Below, piece after piece: positions 7,684-17,435 of a stretch of 64,000 bases of DNA. The first letter of the stretch is position 1. Every line of letters starts with the position of its first letter. The translations under genes and the position numbers were made by a program. The stretch lies in contig JAHEYU010000026.1 in assembly GCA_023251435.1 (NCBI GenBank), forward strand, positions 1 through 64,000, written 5' to 3'. Below the pieces are notes generated by a model that did not search any database, had not been told where the DNA came from, and saw nothing but the letters and a program-made list of their open reading frames with translations. Source of the stretch: Bacteroidota bacterium (GTDB lineage: Bacteria > Bacteroidota > Bacteroidia > Bacteroidales > Prolixibacteraceae).

Positions 7684-8124
7684 TTAGTTTTCCAGATCAA
7701 TCCGGATAATTTCGATGTTCGCTTTTTTCAACAAATCAATTCCGTCTTCGAGCCGGTAGTTATCGTAAAAAACAACTCTTCGTATTCCAGCCTGAATAAT
7801 CAGCTTTGAACACTCAAGGCAGGGAGATGATGTAACATATAGAGTTGCCCCATCGCTGCTGTTATTCGATTTTGCAACTTTGGTAATGGCATTTGCTTCG
7901 GCATGTAAAACGTATGGAAAGGTGCGGTTGTTCTCGTCTTCACAATTATTTTCGAAACCCGATGGGGTTCCGTTATATCCATCAGAAATAATCATTTTAT
8001 CTTTTACCAGCAAAGCGCCTACCTGCCTGCGTTTGCAGTACGAATTCTGTGCCCATACTGAGGCCATTTTCAGATATCGCTGGTCGAGCAAAAATTGCTT
8101 GTTTTCATTTGTTTTTAATTCCAT
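7684..8124 (-). CDS. dCMP deaminase family protein
   Basis: The 146-residue enzyme belongs to the cytidine/deoxycytidylate deaminase superfamily. It has the zinc-binding and catalytic motif HAEANAI (His and the proton-shuttle Glu) and the second zinc motif PCLEC. The N-terminal part (YLKMASVWAQNSYCKRRQVGALLV) and DGYNGTPSGFEN are typical of dCMP deaminases, which convert dCMP to dUMP for thymidylate synthesis. It sits directly upstream of the S41 peptidase gene with a 20-bp gap, a neighbourhood often seen in Bacteroidota. Length and motifs are complete. Confidence 0.92.
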   Translation of the reverse strand: MELKTNENKQFLLDQRYLKMASVWAQNSYCKRRQVGALLVKDKMIISDGYNGTPSGFENNCEDENNRTFPYVLHAEANAITKVAKSNNSSDGATLYVTSSPCLECSKLIIQAGIRRVVFYDNYRLEDGIDLLKKANIEIIRIDLEN

Positions 8125-8195
8125 GGCTTTATAAAATGTAAAGAATTTGGTCCAAAAATAACGTTAGATGAGTACTTACCGGGTCAATCATATTA

Positions 8196-8229
8196 CAAAA
8201 AACGTCCATCTTAATTCAGATGAACGTTT
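8196..8229 (-). terminator. Terminator of the receiver gene at 8256-8630
   Basis: AAACGT-C-CATCT pairs with AGATG-A-ACGTTT around a TAATTC loop. Read on the minus strand it is followed by TTTTTT, immediately after the receiver stop codon at 8256. Confidence 0.75.
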
Positions 8230-8255
8230 CTGTTATATGTTTTTCAAAGGAATAG

Positions 8256-8630
8256 TTATTTCAGGTATTTCTCGGCAATGATCAAAAGATCTTTTGATTT
8301 AATTGGTTTGGCCAGATAATCGTCACATCCGGCATCCAGAGCTTTTTCGCGATCGTCTGACATTGCGAAAGCAGTCTGAGCAATTATCGGAAGTTCAGGA
8401 TATTTTTTCTTCAATATTTTAGTGGCTTCATAACCATTCATTTCGGGCATTTGCAAGTCCATAAATACAAGATCCATAACATCTTCCCTGTCGCAAATAT
8501 CAACTGCTTCGATGCCATTTTTTGCCCAAAATACATGCGCATTTAATTTGCTTAGAACAGCTTTCACATATAGAAAATTTGACTCAACATCTTCGGCAAT
8601 AAGTATTGCCGGATTTTTCTTATCGTTCAT
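8256..8630 (-). CDS. Single-domain response regulator (receiver)
   Basis: I chose the ATG at 8630 (124 residues, MNDKKNPAILIAEDVESN) because it is preceded by a GGAAG motif and gives a standard receiver N-terminus. The frame stays open upstream to 8747, but the extra 39 residues look non-coding. The receiver has the acidic pair (AEDVESN), the phospho-acceptor Asp in VFMDLQMPEMNGYEA, the Thr/Ser position (QTAFA) and the conserved Lys in LAKPIK. There is no output domain. Proteins of this type work as phospho-signal shuttles or bind a partner; the closest kinase here is tens of kb away. It is monocistronic with its own terminator. Confidence 0.85.
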   Translation of the reverse strand: MNDKKNPAILIAEDVESNFLYVKAVLSKLNAHVFWAKNGIEAVDICDREDVMDLVFMDLQMPEMNGYEATKILKKKYPELPIIAQTAFAMSDDREKALDAGCDDYLAKPIKSKDLLIIAEKYLK

Positions 8631-8832
8631 TTTTTCTTCCTGTTGTTGTTTATAAATTGAACTTACCAAATGTATTGAAACATTCTTTGAAATACTATGC
8701 TTTGAAAAAGAATTTTTAGTTTCTAATTTATTTCTGCCTTCTAACAATATTTTATCCCTGATTTTTAAACAAATAAAAGACTTGATTGTCTTTTAATTTA
8801 GAACTTAATTAGAAATTTTAAAACTACAAGGA

Positions 8833-9387
8833 ATGAAAAAATTATTCTTATTGCTCGTTGTTTTTGCGCTTGTTTTGGTTAATAGAGCCGAAGCCAGACC
8901 CATTGCCATAAAAATACAAGTATTATATGGCTCGCTTGATGATAAGGGAGTTTGCCACTATGAATCTGGAATTTGCGGCATAATAATTTCCTGGAGAACG
9001 GCCTCAAATTCGCCAGATTCAAACTCTGAAATTCTGGAAGCAAAGGGCGAAATTGTAAATAATATGCTTGTTCTGAATTTGCCGAAAGGAATTAATGAAA
9101 AAGGAAGAAACGCCCGTGGTGATTATTCATTTTCAATTCTTAAAGAAATGATCATTGAACCGGATTTGGCCAAAGAACTAGGAGTAGAAAAATTAGTGAT
9201 AGCTCCCGGAAAATATGAGTTTAAAGGAAATACGCTGGCTTTAAAAATTGTGAGCCCAAGAGATCCGGCTTCGGGTCAGGCAACGGGTAAAAGAAGCAAT
9301 ATTGCCATCGACGAGCCAGGTGTGCATAAAGAAACTAAGCCAAAAAGTACGGTTAAACCAAGCTACGACCTAAAAGAGAACAAATAA
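8833..9387 (+). CDS. Secreted protein of unknown function, paralogue 1
   Basis: This 184-residue protein has a signal peptide (MKKLFLLLVVFALVLVNRAEA). The mature part carries two Cys in an early GVCHYESGICGIIISWRT block, then GEIVNNMLVLNLPKGINEKGRNARGDYSF and APGKYEFKGNTLALKIVSPRD. The C-terminal ~40 residues are charged and probably disordered. It is clearly paralogous to the next gene (9416-9898) along most of its length, so the pair arose by tandem duplication. I do not recognise a family. Export to the periplasm or beyond is supported by the signal peptide only. Confidence 0.7.
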   Translation: MKKLFLLLVVFALVLVNRAEARPIAIKIQVLYGSLDDKGVCHYESGICGIIISWRTASNSPDSNSEILEAKGEIVNNMLVLNLPKGINEKGRNARGDYSFSILKEMIIEPDLAKELGVEKLVIAPGKYEFKGNTLALKIVSPRDPASGQATGKRSNIAIDEPGVHKETKPKSTVKPSYDLKENK

Positions 9388-9415
9388 TTTTATAAACAAT
9401 TAAATCAAAACAATT

Positions 9416-9898
9416 ATGAAAAAGCTATTCGTGTTACTCGTGTTATTTTCGTTGATATTTGGTTTAAAATCAGAAGCTAAACCAGCAAAATTTTCGATCA
9501 AAATAAATTGGGGCTCTTTAGAAAAGGGAGTATGCAACCCTTCAGAATTTGGAATTTGCAGTATTATTATTTCATTGAGAACAGTTGGCACTTCAGGAGC
9601 AACTGATTCTGAAGTATATGATGTACAAGGTGAAATTGCAAATAATATGCTCATCATTAATTTACCGAAAGGTATAAATGAAAAGGGGAAAAATGCCCGT
9701 GGTCAATATGCTTTTACGGTACCAAAAGAAATGGTTCTTGAACAAGGTCTGGCAAAAGAACTTGGCTTCGAAAAACTGAGTATCGCTCCCGGAAATTACG
9801 AGTTTAAGGGTAATGTGCTTGCCTTAAAAATAGTAAGCCCCAGAGATGCAGCTTCGGGACTTCCTACAGGGAAAAGACAACATGGCACGGTCAAATAA
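9416..9898 (+). CDS. Secreted protein of unknown function, paralogue 2
   Basis: This 160-residue protein has a signal peptide (MKKLFVLLVLFSLIFGLKSEA) and shares the GVCNPSEFGICSIIISLRT, GINEKGKNARGQYAF and APGNYEFKGNVLALKIVSPRD blocks with the preceding gene. The two conserved Cys could form a disulphide. It lacks the charged C-terminal extension of paralogue 1. It begins 28 bp after paralogue 1 and is probably in the same operon as the following outer-membrane gene. Function not recognised. Confidence 0.7.
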   Translation: MKKLFVLLVLFSLIFGLKSEAKPAKFSIKINWGSLEKGVCNPSEFGICSIIISLRTVGTSGATDSEVYDVQGEIANNMLIINLPKGINEKGKNARGQYAFTVPKEMVLEQGLAKELGFEKLSIAPGNYEFKGNVLALKIVSPRDAASGLPTGKRQHGTVK

Positions 9899-9994
9899 TG
9901 GTCGTCGAAAAATAAGGCTTTGATCATTCAGTCAGAATATTGACAGTTGTGCATATTCGCGAATCAGAATATTTACAAATCTACTTTTCAGGAT

Positions 9995-10903
9995 ATGAAG
10001 TACCGGACAATTCTAATATTTTTCACGATCCTCGCTGGAATATCGCTTCAATGCCAGGCTAATACATTGTTTGAAAAAGAATTTCTTACAAATTCAAAAG
10101 ATACAACAGAAACAGATAGCAGTGAAAAAATTGTAAAATTCACTATCCGTCCAAGTGTTGGTCTTACTTATGGTGATTCTAACATCGATGGTGAAAGAAT
10201 TACTAATCTGCAATGGCTGGCAACTGTCAATTCTGACTTTACATTCATAAGTCGGAAGTTTGATTTATCCTCTACTTTGTTTATGCAATATGGACAAAAA
10301 AAAGAAGAAGGTCAGGATCCGGTAAAATTGCAGGATGCTTTTATTTTATCGGTCACGCCATCAATTCCGCTGATAAAACTTCCTCCGATCAGGTTGTTTT
10401 TAGAAACCACTGCCGAAACAAACCTCGGTAAAGGCTTCATTGATGAGAATCCGACAAGTTTTCTGGATCCGCTGTTTCTTTATCAAACGCTGTTTATTGG
10501 TCAAAAGCACTATTCGTTTCAGAAAGAAGACAAAACAACCTGGGAGTTGACTTACGGCGTAGGATATGCCTTTCAGCAAACACTGAATAAGAATTTTGAA
10601 ATTGAACACGATTTAGTGGGTAATAATTCCAGTTTTGAGTCTGGGTTTAGCGGCATTATTGAATTCAATGTAAAATCACAAATAACAGAAACAATCAATT
10701 TTGTGCTGAACGCCAAAGCAGTAGCATTATCGAGAGAGAATTTCTTTCAGGATTTTGACGCAAGCCGAAGGTCGGTTCTCGTTAGGTCGGGCTTATTCAT
10801 TAATAAAATTGGGATTGAATACAATTACCATCAGGTTCACGACCTTAATTTATCTGAAAATGCAATGGTCGATCAGTCGATCATGCTTACTATTAGTTTT
10901 TAA
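9995..10903 (+). CDS. Outer-membrane beta-barrel protein (DUF3078-like)
   Basis: I chose the ATG at 9995 (302 residues) because it begins a signal peptide (MKYRTILIFFTILAGISLQCQA); the frame is open upstream to 9947. The mature protein is built of amphipathic strands (FTIRPSVGLTYGDS, LQWLATVNSDFTF, FDLSSTLFMQYGQKKEEG, INFVLNAKAVALS) and ends with QSIMLTISF, a typical outer-membrane C-terminal strand with terminal Phe. The LSSTLFMQYGQ...EEG segment recalls DUF3078/DUF481-type barrels, but that label is tentative. It follows the two secreted paralogues and precedes the repeat protein at 10949, so these may act together at the surface. Confidence 0.65.
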   Translation: MKYRTILIFFTILAGISLQCQANTLFEKEFLTNSKDTTETDSSEKIVKFTIRPSVGLTYGDSNIDGERITNLQWLATVNSDFTFISRKFDLSSTLFMQYGQKKEEGQDPVKLQDAFILSVTPSIPLIKLPPIRLFLETTAETNLGKGFIDENPTSFLDPLFLYQTLFIGQKHYSFQKEDKTTWELTYGVGYAFQQTLNKNFEIEHDLVGNNSSFESGFSGIIEFNVKSQITETINFVLNAKAVALSRENFFQDFDASRRSVLVRSGLFINKIGIEYNYHQVHDLNLSENAMVDQSIMLTISF

Positions 10904-10948
10904 GGAAACTTAAACTGCCCATCAAAAAAACATTTTAACAACACGATT

Positions 10949-11422
10949 ATGAAAGCAAAGATCAGATTTTCAATTATTTTAATGTTTCTTTTTGCCGCTT
11001 TTCTGGTAAATGGACAGGAGGCTCAAAAAACTGAACCTGCTCCTTCAGGTTCAGGAACAAAGGCACAGGATCACAATTCAACGAGAAGCAACAAAACGGC
11101 GAGTTCGATTGCTCCCGACAATACTTCTGAAGGCGGGGAAACTAATTCTTTGAAAGCGAATCACAAACCAGCTGCGGCAGAGCCAGGTCAGGGCACTGTT
11201 GAGAAAAAAAAGGGATACGAATACTACAAAGCTCAATCTGATATGAATTCGACGGGGTCACAAAGTAAAGCGCAAGATCATAATTCAACCCGAAGTAATA
11301 AAACAGCCAGTAAAGTAGCTGAAGATCCAGGCTCTGGAGAAGGCAATTCCAAAGCAATTGACGATAAAACGGATAAGAGTTCGGCAGCCAGGGGAACCAA
11401 GCCAAAACCCAAATTTCCGTAA
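10949..11422 (+). CDS. Secreted low-complexity protein with internal repeat
   Basis: This 157-residue protein has a signal peptide (to ~22) and a hydrophilic, Ser/Thr/Lys/Gly-rich mature part that looks disordered. The 15-residue block KAQDHNSTRSNKTAS occurs identically at residues 38-52 and 107-121. The DNA copies (11060-11104 and 11267-11311) differ at several synonymous sites, so the peptide sequence has been kept by selection. No Cys and no known domain. It may be a cell-surface or matrix protein linked to the barrel protein upstream; that is inference. Confidence 0.65.
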   Translation: MKAKIRFSIILMFLFAAFLVNGQEAQKTEPAPSGSGTKAQDHNSTRSNKTASSIAPDNTSEGGETNSLKANHKPAAAEPGQGTVEKKKGYEYYKAQSDMNSTGSQSKAQDHNSTRSNKTASKVAEDPGSGEGNSKAIDDKTDKSSAARGTKPKPKFP

Positions 11423-11775
11423 TTGATACCGATTGAAGAAATATAATAGTCCAATCTTCGCACACTCGATTGGACTTAACATTTCTATTCATCGGCATTA
11501 TACCAGAATGGGTTTGTACTTATTTAGATTTGCATTTAGTATAACAAAAACCACCAAAATACGGTGGTTTTTTTTTGAAATATTTTTTCATAAAACGTAC
11601 CTCCTGAATTACAAATTTTCGGACTATACTCGCTGACCAGGCATTCAAATACTTGAAAATAAATGAATTTTGCTCAAAAGCATGTTTATAATCATATAAC
11701 CGCGACAAGTTTTCTTTCTAACTTTAATAGACATTTTCTGCATAGCCTTAAATCGCACCTCAAAAACATAGAATT
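11423..11775. other. 353-bp gap, terminator but no gene
   Basis: It holds a strong terminator (11546-11576) and the upstream region of the malic enzyme gene. Short frames on both strands here have no coding character. I see no recognisable RNA gene. Confidence 0.6.
11546..11576 (+). terminator. Rho-independent terminator of the 8833-11422 gene group
   Basis: AAAACCACC pairs with GGTGGTTTT around an AAAATAC loop and runs into nine Ts. Because the 5' flank is A-rich, it could also terminate minus-strand transcription. Confidence 0.85.
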
Positions 11776-14046
11776 ATGGCTAAAATTACGAAAGAAGACG
11801 CCCTCCGCTATCATGCAGAAGGCCGTCCCGGAAAACTGGAAGTAGTTACAACAAAACCGCACAGTACCCAACGCGATCTTTCACTGGCCTATTCGCCCGG
11901 AGTAGCGCATCCCTGTCTGGAAATTGAAAAGAATTTTGAAGATATCTACAAATATACTTCAAAAGGGAACCTTGTTGCGGTAATATCCAATGGAACGGCC
12001 GTACTCGGCCTGGGCGATATTGGCGCGGGAGCTGGTAAACCTGTGATGGAGGGCAAAGGTTTTCTTTTTAAAATTTTTGCCGACATCGATGTTTTCGACA
12101 TTGAAGTGGAAACAAAAGACATCGATCAGTTTGTCGAAACTGTTAAAAACATCGCGGTTACCTTCGGTGGTATCAATCTTGAAGATATTAAAGCGCCGGA
12201 ATGTTTTGAAATCGAAGAAAGGTTGAAACGTGAAATTCAAATTCCTCTGATGCACGACGATCAGCATGGAACAGCCATTATTTGTTCGGCAGGAATACTG
12301 AATGCGCTTGAACTGTCGGGTAAAAAACTTAATGAAGTAAAAATTGTGATGAATGGGGCAGGAGCAGCTGCCATCGCTTGTGCGAATCTAATTGTTTCAC
12401 TTGGAGCAAAGATCGAAAATATAGTGATGCTGGATTCGAAAGGAGTACTAAGAAAAGATCGCACAGACCTCAATAATTATAAACTGAAATTTGCTACCGC
12501 CCTCGATGTTAGAACTTTGGATGATGCGTTGAAAGGGGCAGACCTTTTCCTTGGCTTATCGAAAGCCGATGTTGTTACCAAAGAAATGGTGAAATCAATG
12601 GCAAAGAATCCCATCATATTTGCAATGGCCAATCCCGATCCTGAAATAACCTACGATGAAGCAATGTCGGTTCGTGATGATTTAATCATGGCAACCGGGC
12701 GTTCCGATTTCCCGAATCAGGTGAACAATGTGCTTGGCTTTCCATATATTTTCCGTGGTGCGCTTGATGTTCGGGCAACCTGCATTAACGAAGAAATGAA
12801 ACTGGCTGCTGTTTATGCCCTTGCAAGTCTTGCCAAAGAAGTGGTTCCCGAAACTGTTAGCAAAGCTTACAATGTTACAAATTTAATTTTCGGGAGAGAT
12901 TATATTATCCCCAAGCCGCTCGACCCGAGGCTTATTACTACTGTTGCGCCTGCGGTTGCCAGGGCTGCAATGGAAAGCGGAGTTGCCCGAAGGCCAATTG
13001 AGGACTGGGGACAATACAAACTTGAACTTAGCCAGCGGCTTGGGTTAGACAACCAGTTGCTGCATGGAATTGTAATAAAAGCAAAACAAAATCCGAAAAA
13101 AGTAGTATTTGCCGAAGGAAACAACCTAAAGGTACTGAGAGCAGCAAACGAGGTTTTGCACGATGGAATTGCTTTTCCAATTCTGTTGGGGAATGTTGCT
13201 GAGATTAAACAACTGATAGCCGATAACCATCTCGATTTAAACAGTGTTCCAATTCTCGATCCGCATTCTCCTGAAACCGAAGATATACGGAAATCGTTTG
13301 CCGGCTTAATCTGGCAGAAACGTCAGCGCAAAGGACTTACTTTGGAGGAAGCTTATGAACTGACTTTCAACCGCAATTATTATGGGATTATGATGGTTGA
13401 TACAGGATTGGCTGATGCAATGATTTCAGGAGTTACAAGCCATTACGGAGATGTAATGAGCCCGGCGCTTAAATTAATCGGTCCCAAGCCAAACACTAAT
13501 CATATTTCGAGCATGTATGTGGTAATGACAAAAAAAGGTCCTCTTTTCTTTGCCGATACCACTGTTAATCTTGATCCGGAAGTTCAGACACTCATCGAAA
13601 CTACCTTGCTGACGGCTGAAGAAGTCAGAAAATTCAATATTGAACCTGTAATTGCCATGGTGTCGTACTCAAATTTTGGTTCGGTTAAATCGTCGGAGCA
13701 TACCAGAACGCTGGATCGGGTGCGAAAAACAATCGCATTTCTGCACCAAAACCACCCCGAACTAATTGTAGATGGAGAGATTCAGATGAATTTTGCACTC
13801 AATAAAGAGATGCGAAGTCAAAAATTTCCGTTTACACAATTGGAAAACAGGGATGTTAATACGATCATATTCCCAAACCTTACTTCAGGAAATATTGCCT
13901 ACAAGTTGATGCAGGAAATTGGCGGTGCTGAAGTTGTCGGCCCGATTCTGATGGGCATGAAAAAGCCCATTCATGTTGTGCCAATTGAATGTTCGGTGCG
14001 CGAAATTGTAAACATGACAACCATTGCAGTGGTGGATGCGCAATGA
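11776..14046 (+). CDS. maeB: NADP-dependent malic enzyme with phosphotransacetylase-like C-terminal domain
   Basis: The 756-residue protein has the MaeB two-part layout. The N-terminal ~420 residues are malic enzyme, with the YSPGVAHPC motif, [15 protein letters not shown], the metal/substrate block [27 protein letters not shown] and the NAD(P)-binding [12 protein letters not shown]. The C-terminal ~320 residues are a phosphotransacetylase (PTA_PTB) domain. It oxidatively decarboxylates malate to pyruvate with NADP; the PTA-like part is usually regulatory rather than catalytic in this family. The length matches MaeB. The gene is alone, after a strong upstream terminator. High confidence. Confidence 0.95.
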   Translation: MAKITKEDALRYHAEGRPGKLEVVTTKPHSTQRDLSLAYSPGVAHPCLEIEKNFEDIYKYTSKGNLVAVISNGTAVLGLGDIGAGAGKPVMEGKGFLFKIFADIDVFDIEVETKDIDQFVETVKNIAVTFGGINLEDIKAPECFEIEERLKREIQIPLMHDDQHGTAIICSAGILNALELSGKKLNEVKIVMNGAGAAAIACANLIVSLGAKIENIVMLDSKGVLRKDRTDLNNYKLKFATALDVRTLDDALKGADLFLGLSKADVVTKEMVKSMAKNPIIFAMANPDPEITYDEAMSVRDDLIMATGRSDFPNQVNNVLGFPYIFRGALDVRATCINEEMKLAAVYALASLAKEVVPETVSKAYNVTNLIFGRDYIIPKPLDPRLITTVAPAVARAAMESGVARRPIEDWGQYKLELSQRLGLDNQLLHGIVIKAKQNPKKVVFAEGNNLKVLRAANEVLHDGIAFPILLGNVAEIKQLIADNHLDLNSVPILDPHSPETEDIRKSFAGLIWQKRQRKGLTLEEAYELTFNRNYYGIMMVDTGLADAMISGVTSHYGDVMSPALKLIGPKPNTNHISSMYVVMTKKGPLFFADTTVNLDPEVQTLIETTLLTAEEVRKFNIEPVIAMVSYSNFGSVKSSEHTRTLDRVRKTIAFLHQNHPELIVDGEIQMNFALNKEMRSQKFPFTQLENRDVNTIIFPNLTSGNIAYKLMQEIGGAEVVGPILMGMKKPIHVVPIECSVREIVNMTTIAVVDAQ

Positions 14047-14412
14047 TAGAATATAAGGCGTTTTCAGCAAAAACTAACATTCAATAAGAAGTAACAAAAC
14101 TGATTGGAATGCAATCAAGAGATATATTCTGGATTGGAAATGTTACCAGTCTTCCTCAAAAGTTCAGTTGAAAATAGACGGCGACATTTGGGATGGAAGC
14201 AGCCATGCCGGGCAGTTAATTCTCATGGTTGCTCCCCGGAAAATTCCTGTGGATGAATTGCGGTGGGGTAATTACATTCATAAAATACTTTACCTGTATT
14301 TCGGCGCCCTATTTCCCTCCCGATAACCCCGAAATAAACATAGACAATGGCAGCTTGACATTTTCAGCATGCACCGATGTAATATTTGATTATTATAAAA
14401 AGAGGGCACCTG
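14047..14412. other. 366-bp gap with an unclassified open stretch
   Basis: One plus-strand frame is open from 14078 to a stop at 14324-14326 (about 82 codons) without a good start. Its translation has coding-like composition (KVQLKIDGDIWDGSSHAGQ, KIPVDELRWGNYIHKILYLY) but matches no family I know. It may be a remnant of a decayed gene. Otherwise nothing is visible. Confidence 0.35.
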
Positions 14413-16041
14413 TTATTCAGTGATTATCTTCACATCCTTGAACATGAAAGGATTGTCACTCAGCCTTAATACCTTTCCGCTAGCCGTGGTCACCTTCCGG
14501 AGAATGACTTCCCTGGTTTTGATATATGGGAACTTCTCCACGTAGGATTCGTCCGTCATCTTTGGATTAAAATTTGCAAAAATGGCTGGCCCCTGATAGT
14601 TCTCCGGATGTTGGGAGTCGTCGATACGGAGGTTTTCTATGGTGATCCGTTCAGGCATATAACAGGTGTAGCCAAAATCATGCTGCCCTGAATAGGAGCC
14701 GGCGATTAGGCTGGCAGTGGTTGGTTTACCGCCTGCGGGCACAAAAACGCAGTTACGAATGACGAGTTCTCCCTGCCATGTACTGCCGTAGTCAGAACGT
14801 AGGTTGATGAAGCTTCTTCCGCGGACGGTGGTGTTCTCCACGGTAAAGGTCCCGCTGCCGATGGCGTTGATTCCCATGTGTCCCAGCGTTGAATTGCGGA
14901 TGGTGGCATTGGCAACTCCCATGTGGGCATCGAACCGGGAAAAAATGCAATTGTCTAAAACAAGATTCTTGCAGAAGTTGGACCCCATGATTCCCCAATA
15001 CCTGCTGTCGTCGATGTCGTTCGTTTGGCGGCAGTTCACGAATGAGACATTAAGTGCCCGGTTAAGAGAGATGTCATAGGTACCCATTGAGACCGAAACT
15101 CCGGCAGAGCCAATTGTCTGATACATTTTGTGTCCGGTAAGGGTGGAGTTCTGAACGGTCACGTAAGAGCAATCTCCGACTGTGATGAATCCACCGTAAG
15201 GTGCGCCCTGCTCTCCTTCTCCGGTGACACGGTGTTCCAAACCATCAACAAGTACATTGGAGCGTCTGATCGCAATGCCCCGGCTGTAGTAGGTGTACTT
15301 CGATTCTGCTTTGTTGGCTATTGTGGTAAATCGTCCTCCGGAGATGGTCAGCTTCGTCTCATCAATCGGAAGGGCCGTGATGTCAGTAATCTGGTCAAAA
15401 TCCCAGATGATCGGAGCATCCATATTCACGTTGCCAGCTTTGTCAACGATAAAGATATCTGTCTGCGAAGATCCATTGTTTTGATTCGGTCCAAAACGAA
15501 TGTAACGTTTTACGTTGGAATTGGTGACAGTGACGATGCAGGTTCCGGGCAAAGCAACGTTAATTTTCTCCTGATTTCTTTTAAGAGCTGAAACCCCTTC
15601 AAGTTTGAACGATTGTAAACCTGAACTAACCAGAAAAACATGTGCATTGCGGTTTTCGACATCGGTATCGTCAATGATAAAGGCAGCCTTGCCGAAATCT
15701 GTGTTTGTCTGAATGACTGCAGTGCGGTTCTTCCCACTGATATAGTAGGTGGCGCCCTCGTCGGCTTTTACCGAAAGGCCATGCTGATTGGCAATTTCAT
15801 GAGCCGCAGCAATAGCGTCTATGTCGTCTGTTTTTCCATCGCCCCTGGCACCAAAGTCACTGTAGCGAACAAATCCATTGGCTTTTAATTTTTGGAGAAC
15901 CTCTTTGGAAATACTTATTATTAATTCTCCATTTTCTTTTGTGCTTACCTGAATTTTTTCGGACAAATTTTCGGGTTTGCAGTGTGCCATTATGAATAGG
16001 CTGAAAAATAAGAAGAAAAATAGAAGTGCGTATTTTATCAT
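14413..16041 (-). CDS. Secreted right-handed beta-helix protein (pectate-lyase-superfamily)
   Basis: This 542-residue protein has an N-terminal export signal (ALLFFFLFFSLFIMAHC); the Cys could be a lipidation site, but the lipobox is weak. The block YSDFGARGDGKTDDIDAIAAAHEIA (~60-85) is the N-terminal signature of pectate-lyase-superfamily/GH28-like beta-helix proteins. From ~200 on come repeated short strands with N-rich turns (VTVQNSTLTGH, LVLDNCIFSRFD, ATIRNSTLGHMG, FTVENTTVRG), i.e. a right-handed parallel beta-helix. I cannot identify catalytic residues with confidence. Expected role: binds or depolymerises a polysaccharide. It faces the exopolysaccharide locus across a 630-bp gap and is transcribed away from it; base composition is GC-richer than its neighbours. 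Confidence 0.75.
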   Translation of the reverse strand: MIKYALLFFFLFFSLFIMAHCKPENLSEKIQVSTKENGELIISISKEVLQKLKANGFVRYSDFGARGDGKTDDIDAIAAAHEIANQHGLSVKADEGATYYISGKNRTAVIQTNTDFGKAAFIIDDTDVENRNAHVFLVSSGLQSFKLEGVSALKRNQEKINVALPGTCIVTVTNSNVKRYIRFGPNQNNGSSQTDIFIVDKAGNVNMDAPIIWDFDQITDITALPIDETKLTISGGRFTTIANKAESKYTYYSRGIAIRRSNVLVDGLEHRVTGEGEQGAPYGGFITVGDCSYVTVQNSTLTGHKMYQTIGSAGVSVSMGTYDISLNRALNVSFVNCRQTNDIDDSRYWGIMGSNFCKNLVLDNCIFSRFDAHMGVANATIRNSTLGHMGINAIGSGTFTVENTTVRGRSFINLRSDYGSTWQGELVIRNCVFVPAGGKPTTASLIAGSYSGQHDFGYTCYMPERITIENLRIDDSQHPENYQGPAIFANFNPKMTDESYVEKFPYIKTREVILRKVTTASGKVLRLSDNPFMFKDVKIITE

Positions 16042-16670
16042 GGATTTAGTTTTTATACTTATTCAATCCGAAAAGATCAATAAGCTGGTTCGGTATTAGA
16101 TTTCCATAAAGATGGTTATAAACTCCCAATTATTGCGCAAACCCAAAAGGATTTTCAATTGGTCGAATTTATAAAACTTAAATGGTGGTTTTAAGTAATA
16201 ATTACAACATAAAGTGGTTTTTTTTAATCAAGTTTATAAAGACTTGTTTCTCCCCACAAATCTATTTCTTTTTGCCACTATGCCATGGTAATCAAATCTT
16301 TTTCTGGAATCTCAGTAGCCCGGCGAACACCATCAGATCAAAACCTTATTTTAATCCTAAAACCGATTTCCCTATACACATTTTTGGCTCCAAATAAAGT
16401 GTATTTGGAATTACTACTCGATATTCTTTAGAAAATATACTTACTGATCAGAATATTTATCTTTACACCCGAATCTTTGGCGAAGTTGCATCTTGCTACT
16501 TAACAGCATATTAATAGTGCCTTTTTACTGAATTAATCTTCTAATCAATCAAAAAAACAGAATTGGTCATAAGTGTTAATCTATTTTATATCTTTATTGC
16601 TTACTTGAATTTTATATTCTTTTATTTCCATCAGTTTTGATTTTTTTTGCGACAATATTATTTCAGGTCT
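16042..16670. other. 629-bp intergenic region upstream of the exopolysaccharide locus
   Basis: AT-rich divergent region between the beta-helix gene (minus) and the exopolysaccharide operon (plus). It should contain both promoters, but I cannot place a convincing Bacteroidota -33/-7 pair. Its short frames have no coding character. No RNA gene recognised. Confidence 0.5.
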
Positions 16671-17426
16671 ATGAAGTATAGTAATTCTTTTATTTCCGCA
16701 ATTTTAATACTATTTAGTTTTTTAAGTATTTCGAAGGTAGTAAGGGCTCAGGATGAATTTCATCCATTAAATTCAGATATTTCTCAAAGTCTTTTGCCTT
16801 TAAATGCATTAATCGATTCGGCATTACAACATGATCCTTATGTGCGTTTTCGCGATTTACAACTCATTGTAAATAATGCCAAACTCAAGGCAGATAAGTC
16901 GCAGTGGGCCAGAAATATGGGTATTCAGACGGATGTCCGTCGCGGGACATTTGATAATTTTTCGACCAACACATCCGAAGGTCAATCTCCTTCACTGTTT
17001 GCAACACGAAGCAGTCAAACCAATTATGGAATAGGCGCATACATCAAATTTCCGATTTATGATATACTTAATCGCAAAAATCAGATCAACCTTGCCCAAA
17101 CAGAACTCGAGCAGGCACAAAGCATGGCCGAAATGCAGCGAAATGAGGTCAGACAGTTGGTAATCAGGCAGTACAACGACTTGGTTTTAAAGCATAGACT
17201 ACTGAAAATTCGAACAAAACATCTCGAAACTGCGAAAGTAAATTACATCATGGTTGAGAAGGAATTTCAGAATGGGGTGGTTGATGTGACTGAATTTTCC
17301 AGGATTTCGGAAATAACGGCTCGTGCCGAATCTGATTTCGAAACAGCACGGATTGATTTCATTACTGCCTATCTTGTTTTAGAAGAAATAGTTGGATTCA
17401 AATTTAATATTACAAACCTGCAATAA
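16671..17426 (+). CDS. Short TolC-like outer-membrane export protein
   Basis: I chose the ATG at 16671 (251 residues), which starts a signal peptide ending at VVRAQ; a TTG 24 bp upstream is less likely. The mature part has the outer-membrane efflux protein pattern: an N-terminal SALQHDPYVRFRDLQLIVNNAKLKADKSQW helix, then long alpha-helical hairpins (AQTELEQAQSMAEMQRNEVRQLVIRQYNDLV; AKVNYIMVEKEFQNGVVDVTEFSRISEITARAE). It is about half the length of a normal TolC, with one of the usual two repeats. It may assemble as a hexamer-like channel or be a periplasmic/outer-membrane partner. It is the first gene of the exopolysaccharide operon, 9 bp before the Wzz/Wzc-like gene, so an export role is likely. 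Confidence 0.75.
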   Translation: MKYSNSFISAILILFSFLSISKVVRAQDEFHPLNSDISQSLLPLNALIDSALQHDPYVRFRDLQLIVNNAKLKADKSQWARNMGIQTDVRRGTFDNFSTNTSEGQSPSLFATRSSQTNYGIGAYIKFPIYDILNRKNQINLAQTELEQAQSMAEMQRNEVRQLVIRQYNDLVLKHRLLKIRTKHLETAKVNYIMVEKEFQNGVVDVTEFSRISEITARAESDFETARIDFITAYLVLEEIVGFKFNITNLQ

Positions 17427-17435
17427 ACCCAAAAT

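Noticed and set aside
14229-14423. Plus-strand frame in the gap after maeB and its overlap with the beta-helix gene
   Set aside because: Biased amino-acid use, no ribosome site, partly antisense to a real gene.
16182-16397. Plus-strand frame in the divergent region before the exopolysaccharide operon
   Set aside because: Phe/Pro/Lys-rich translation typical of AT-rich non-coding DNA, no start signal.
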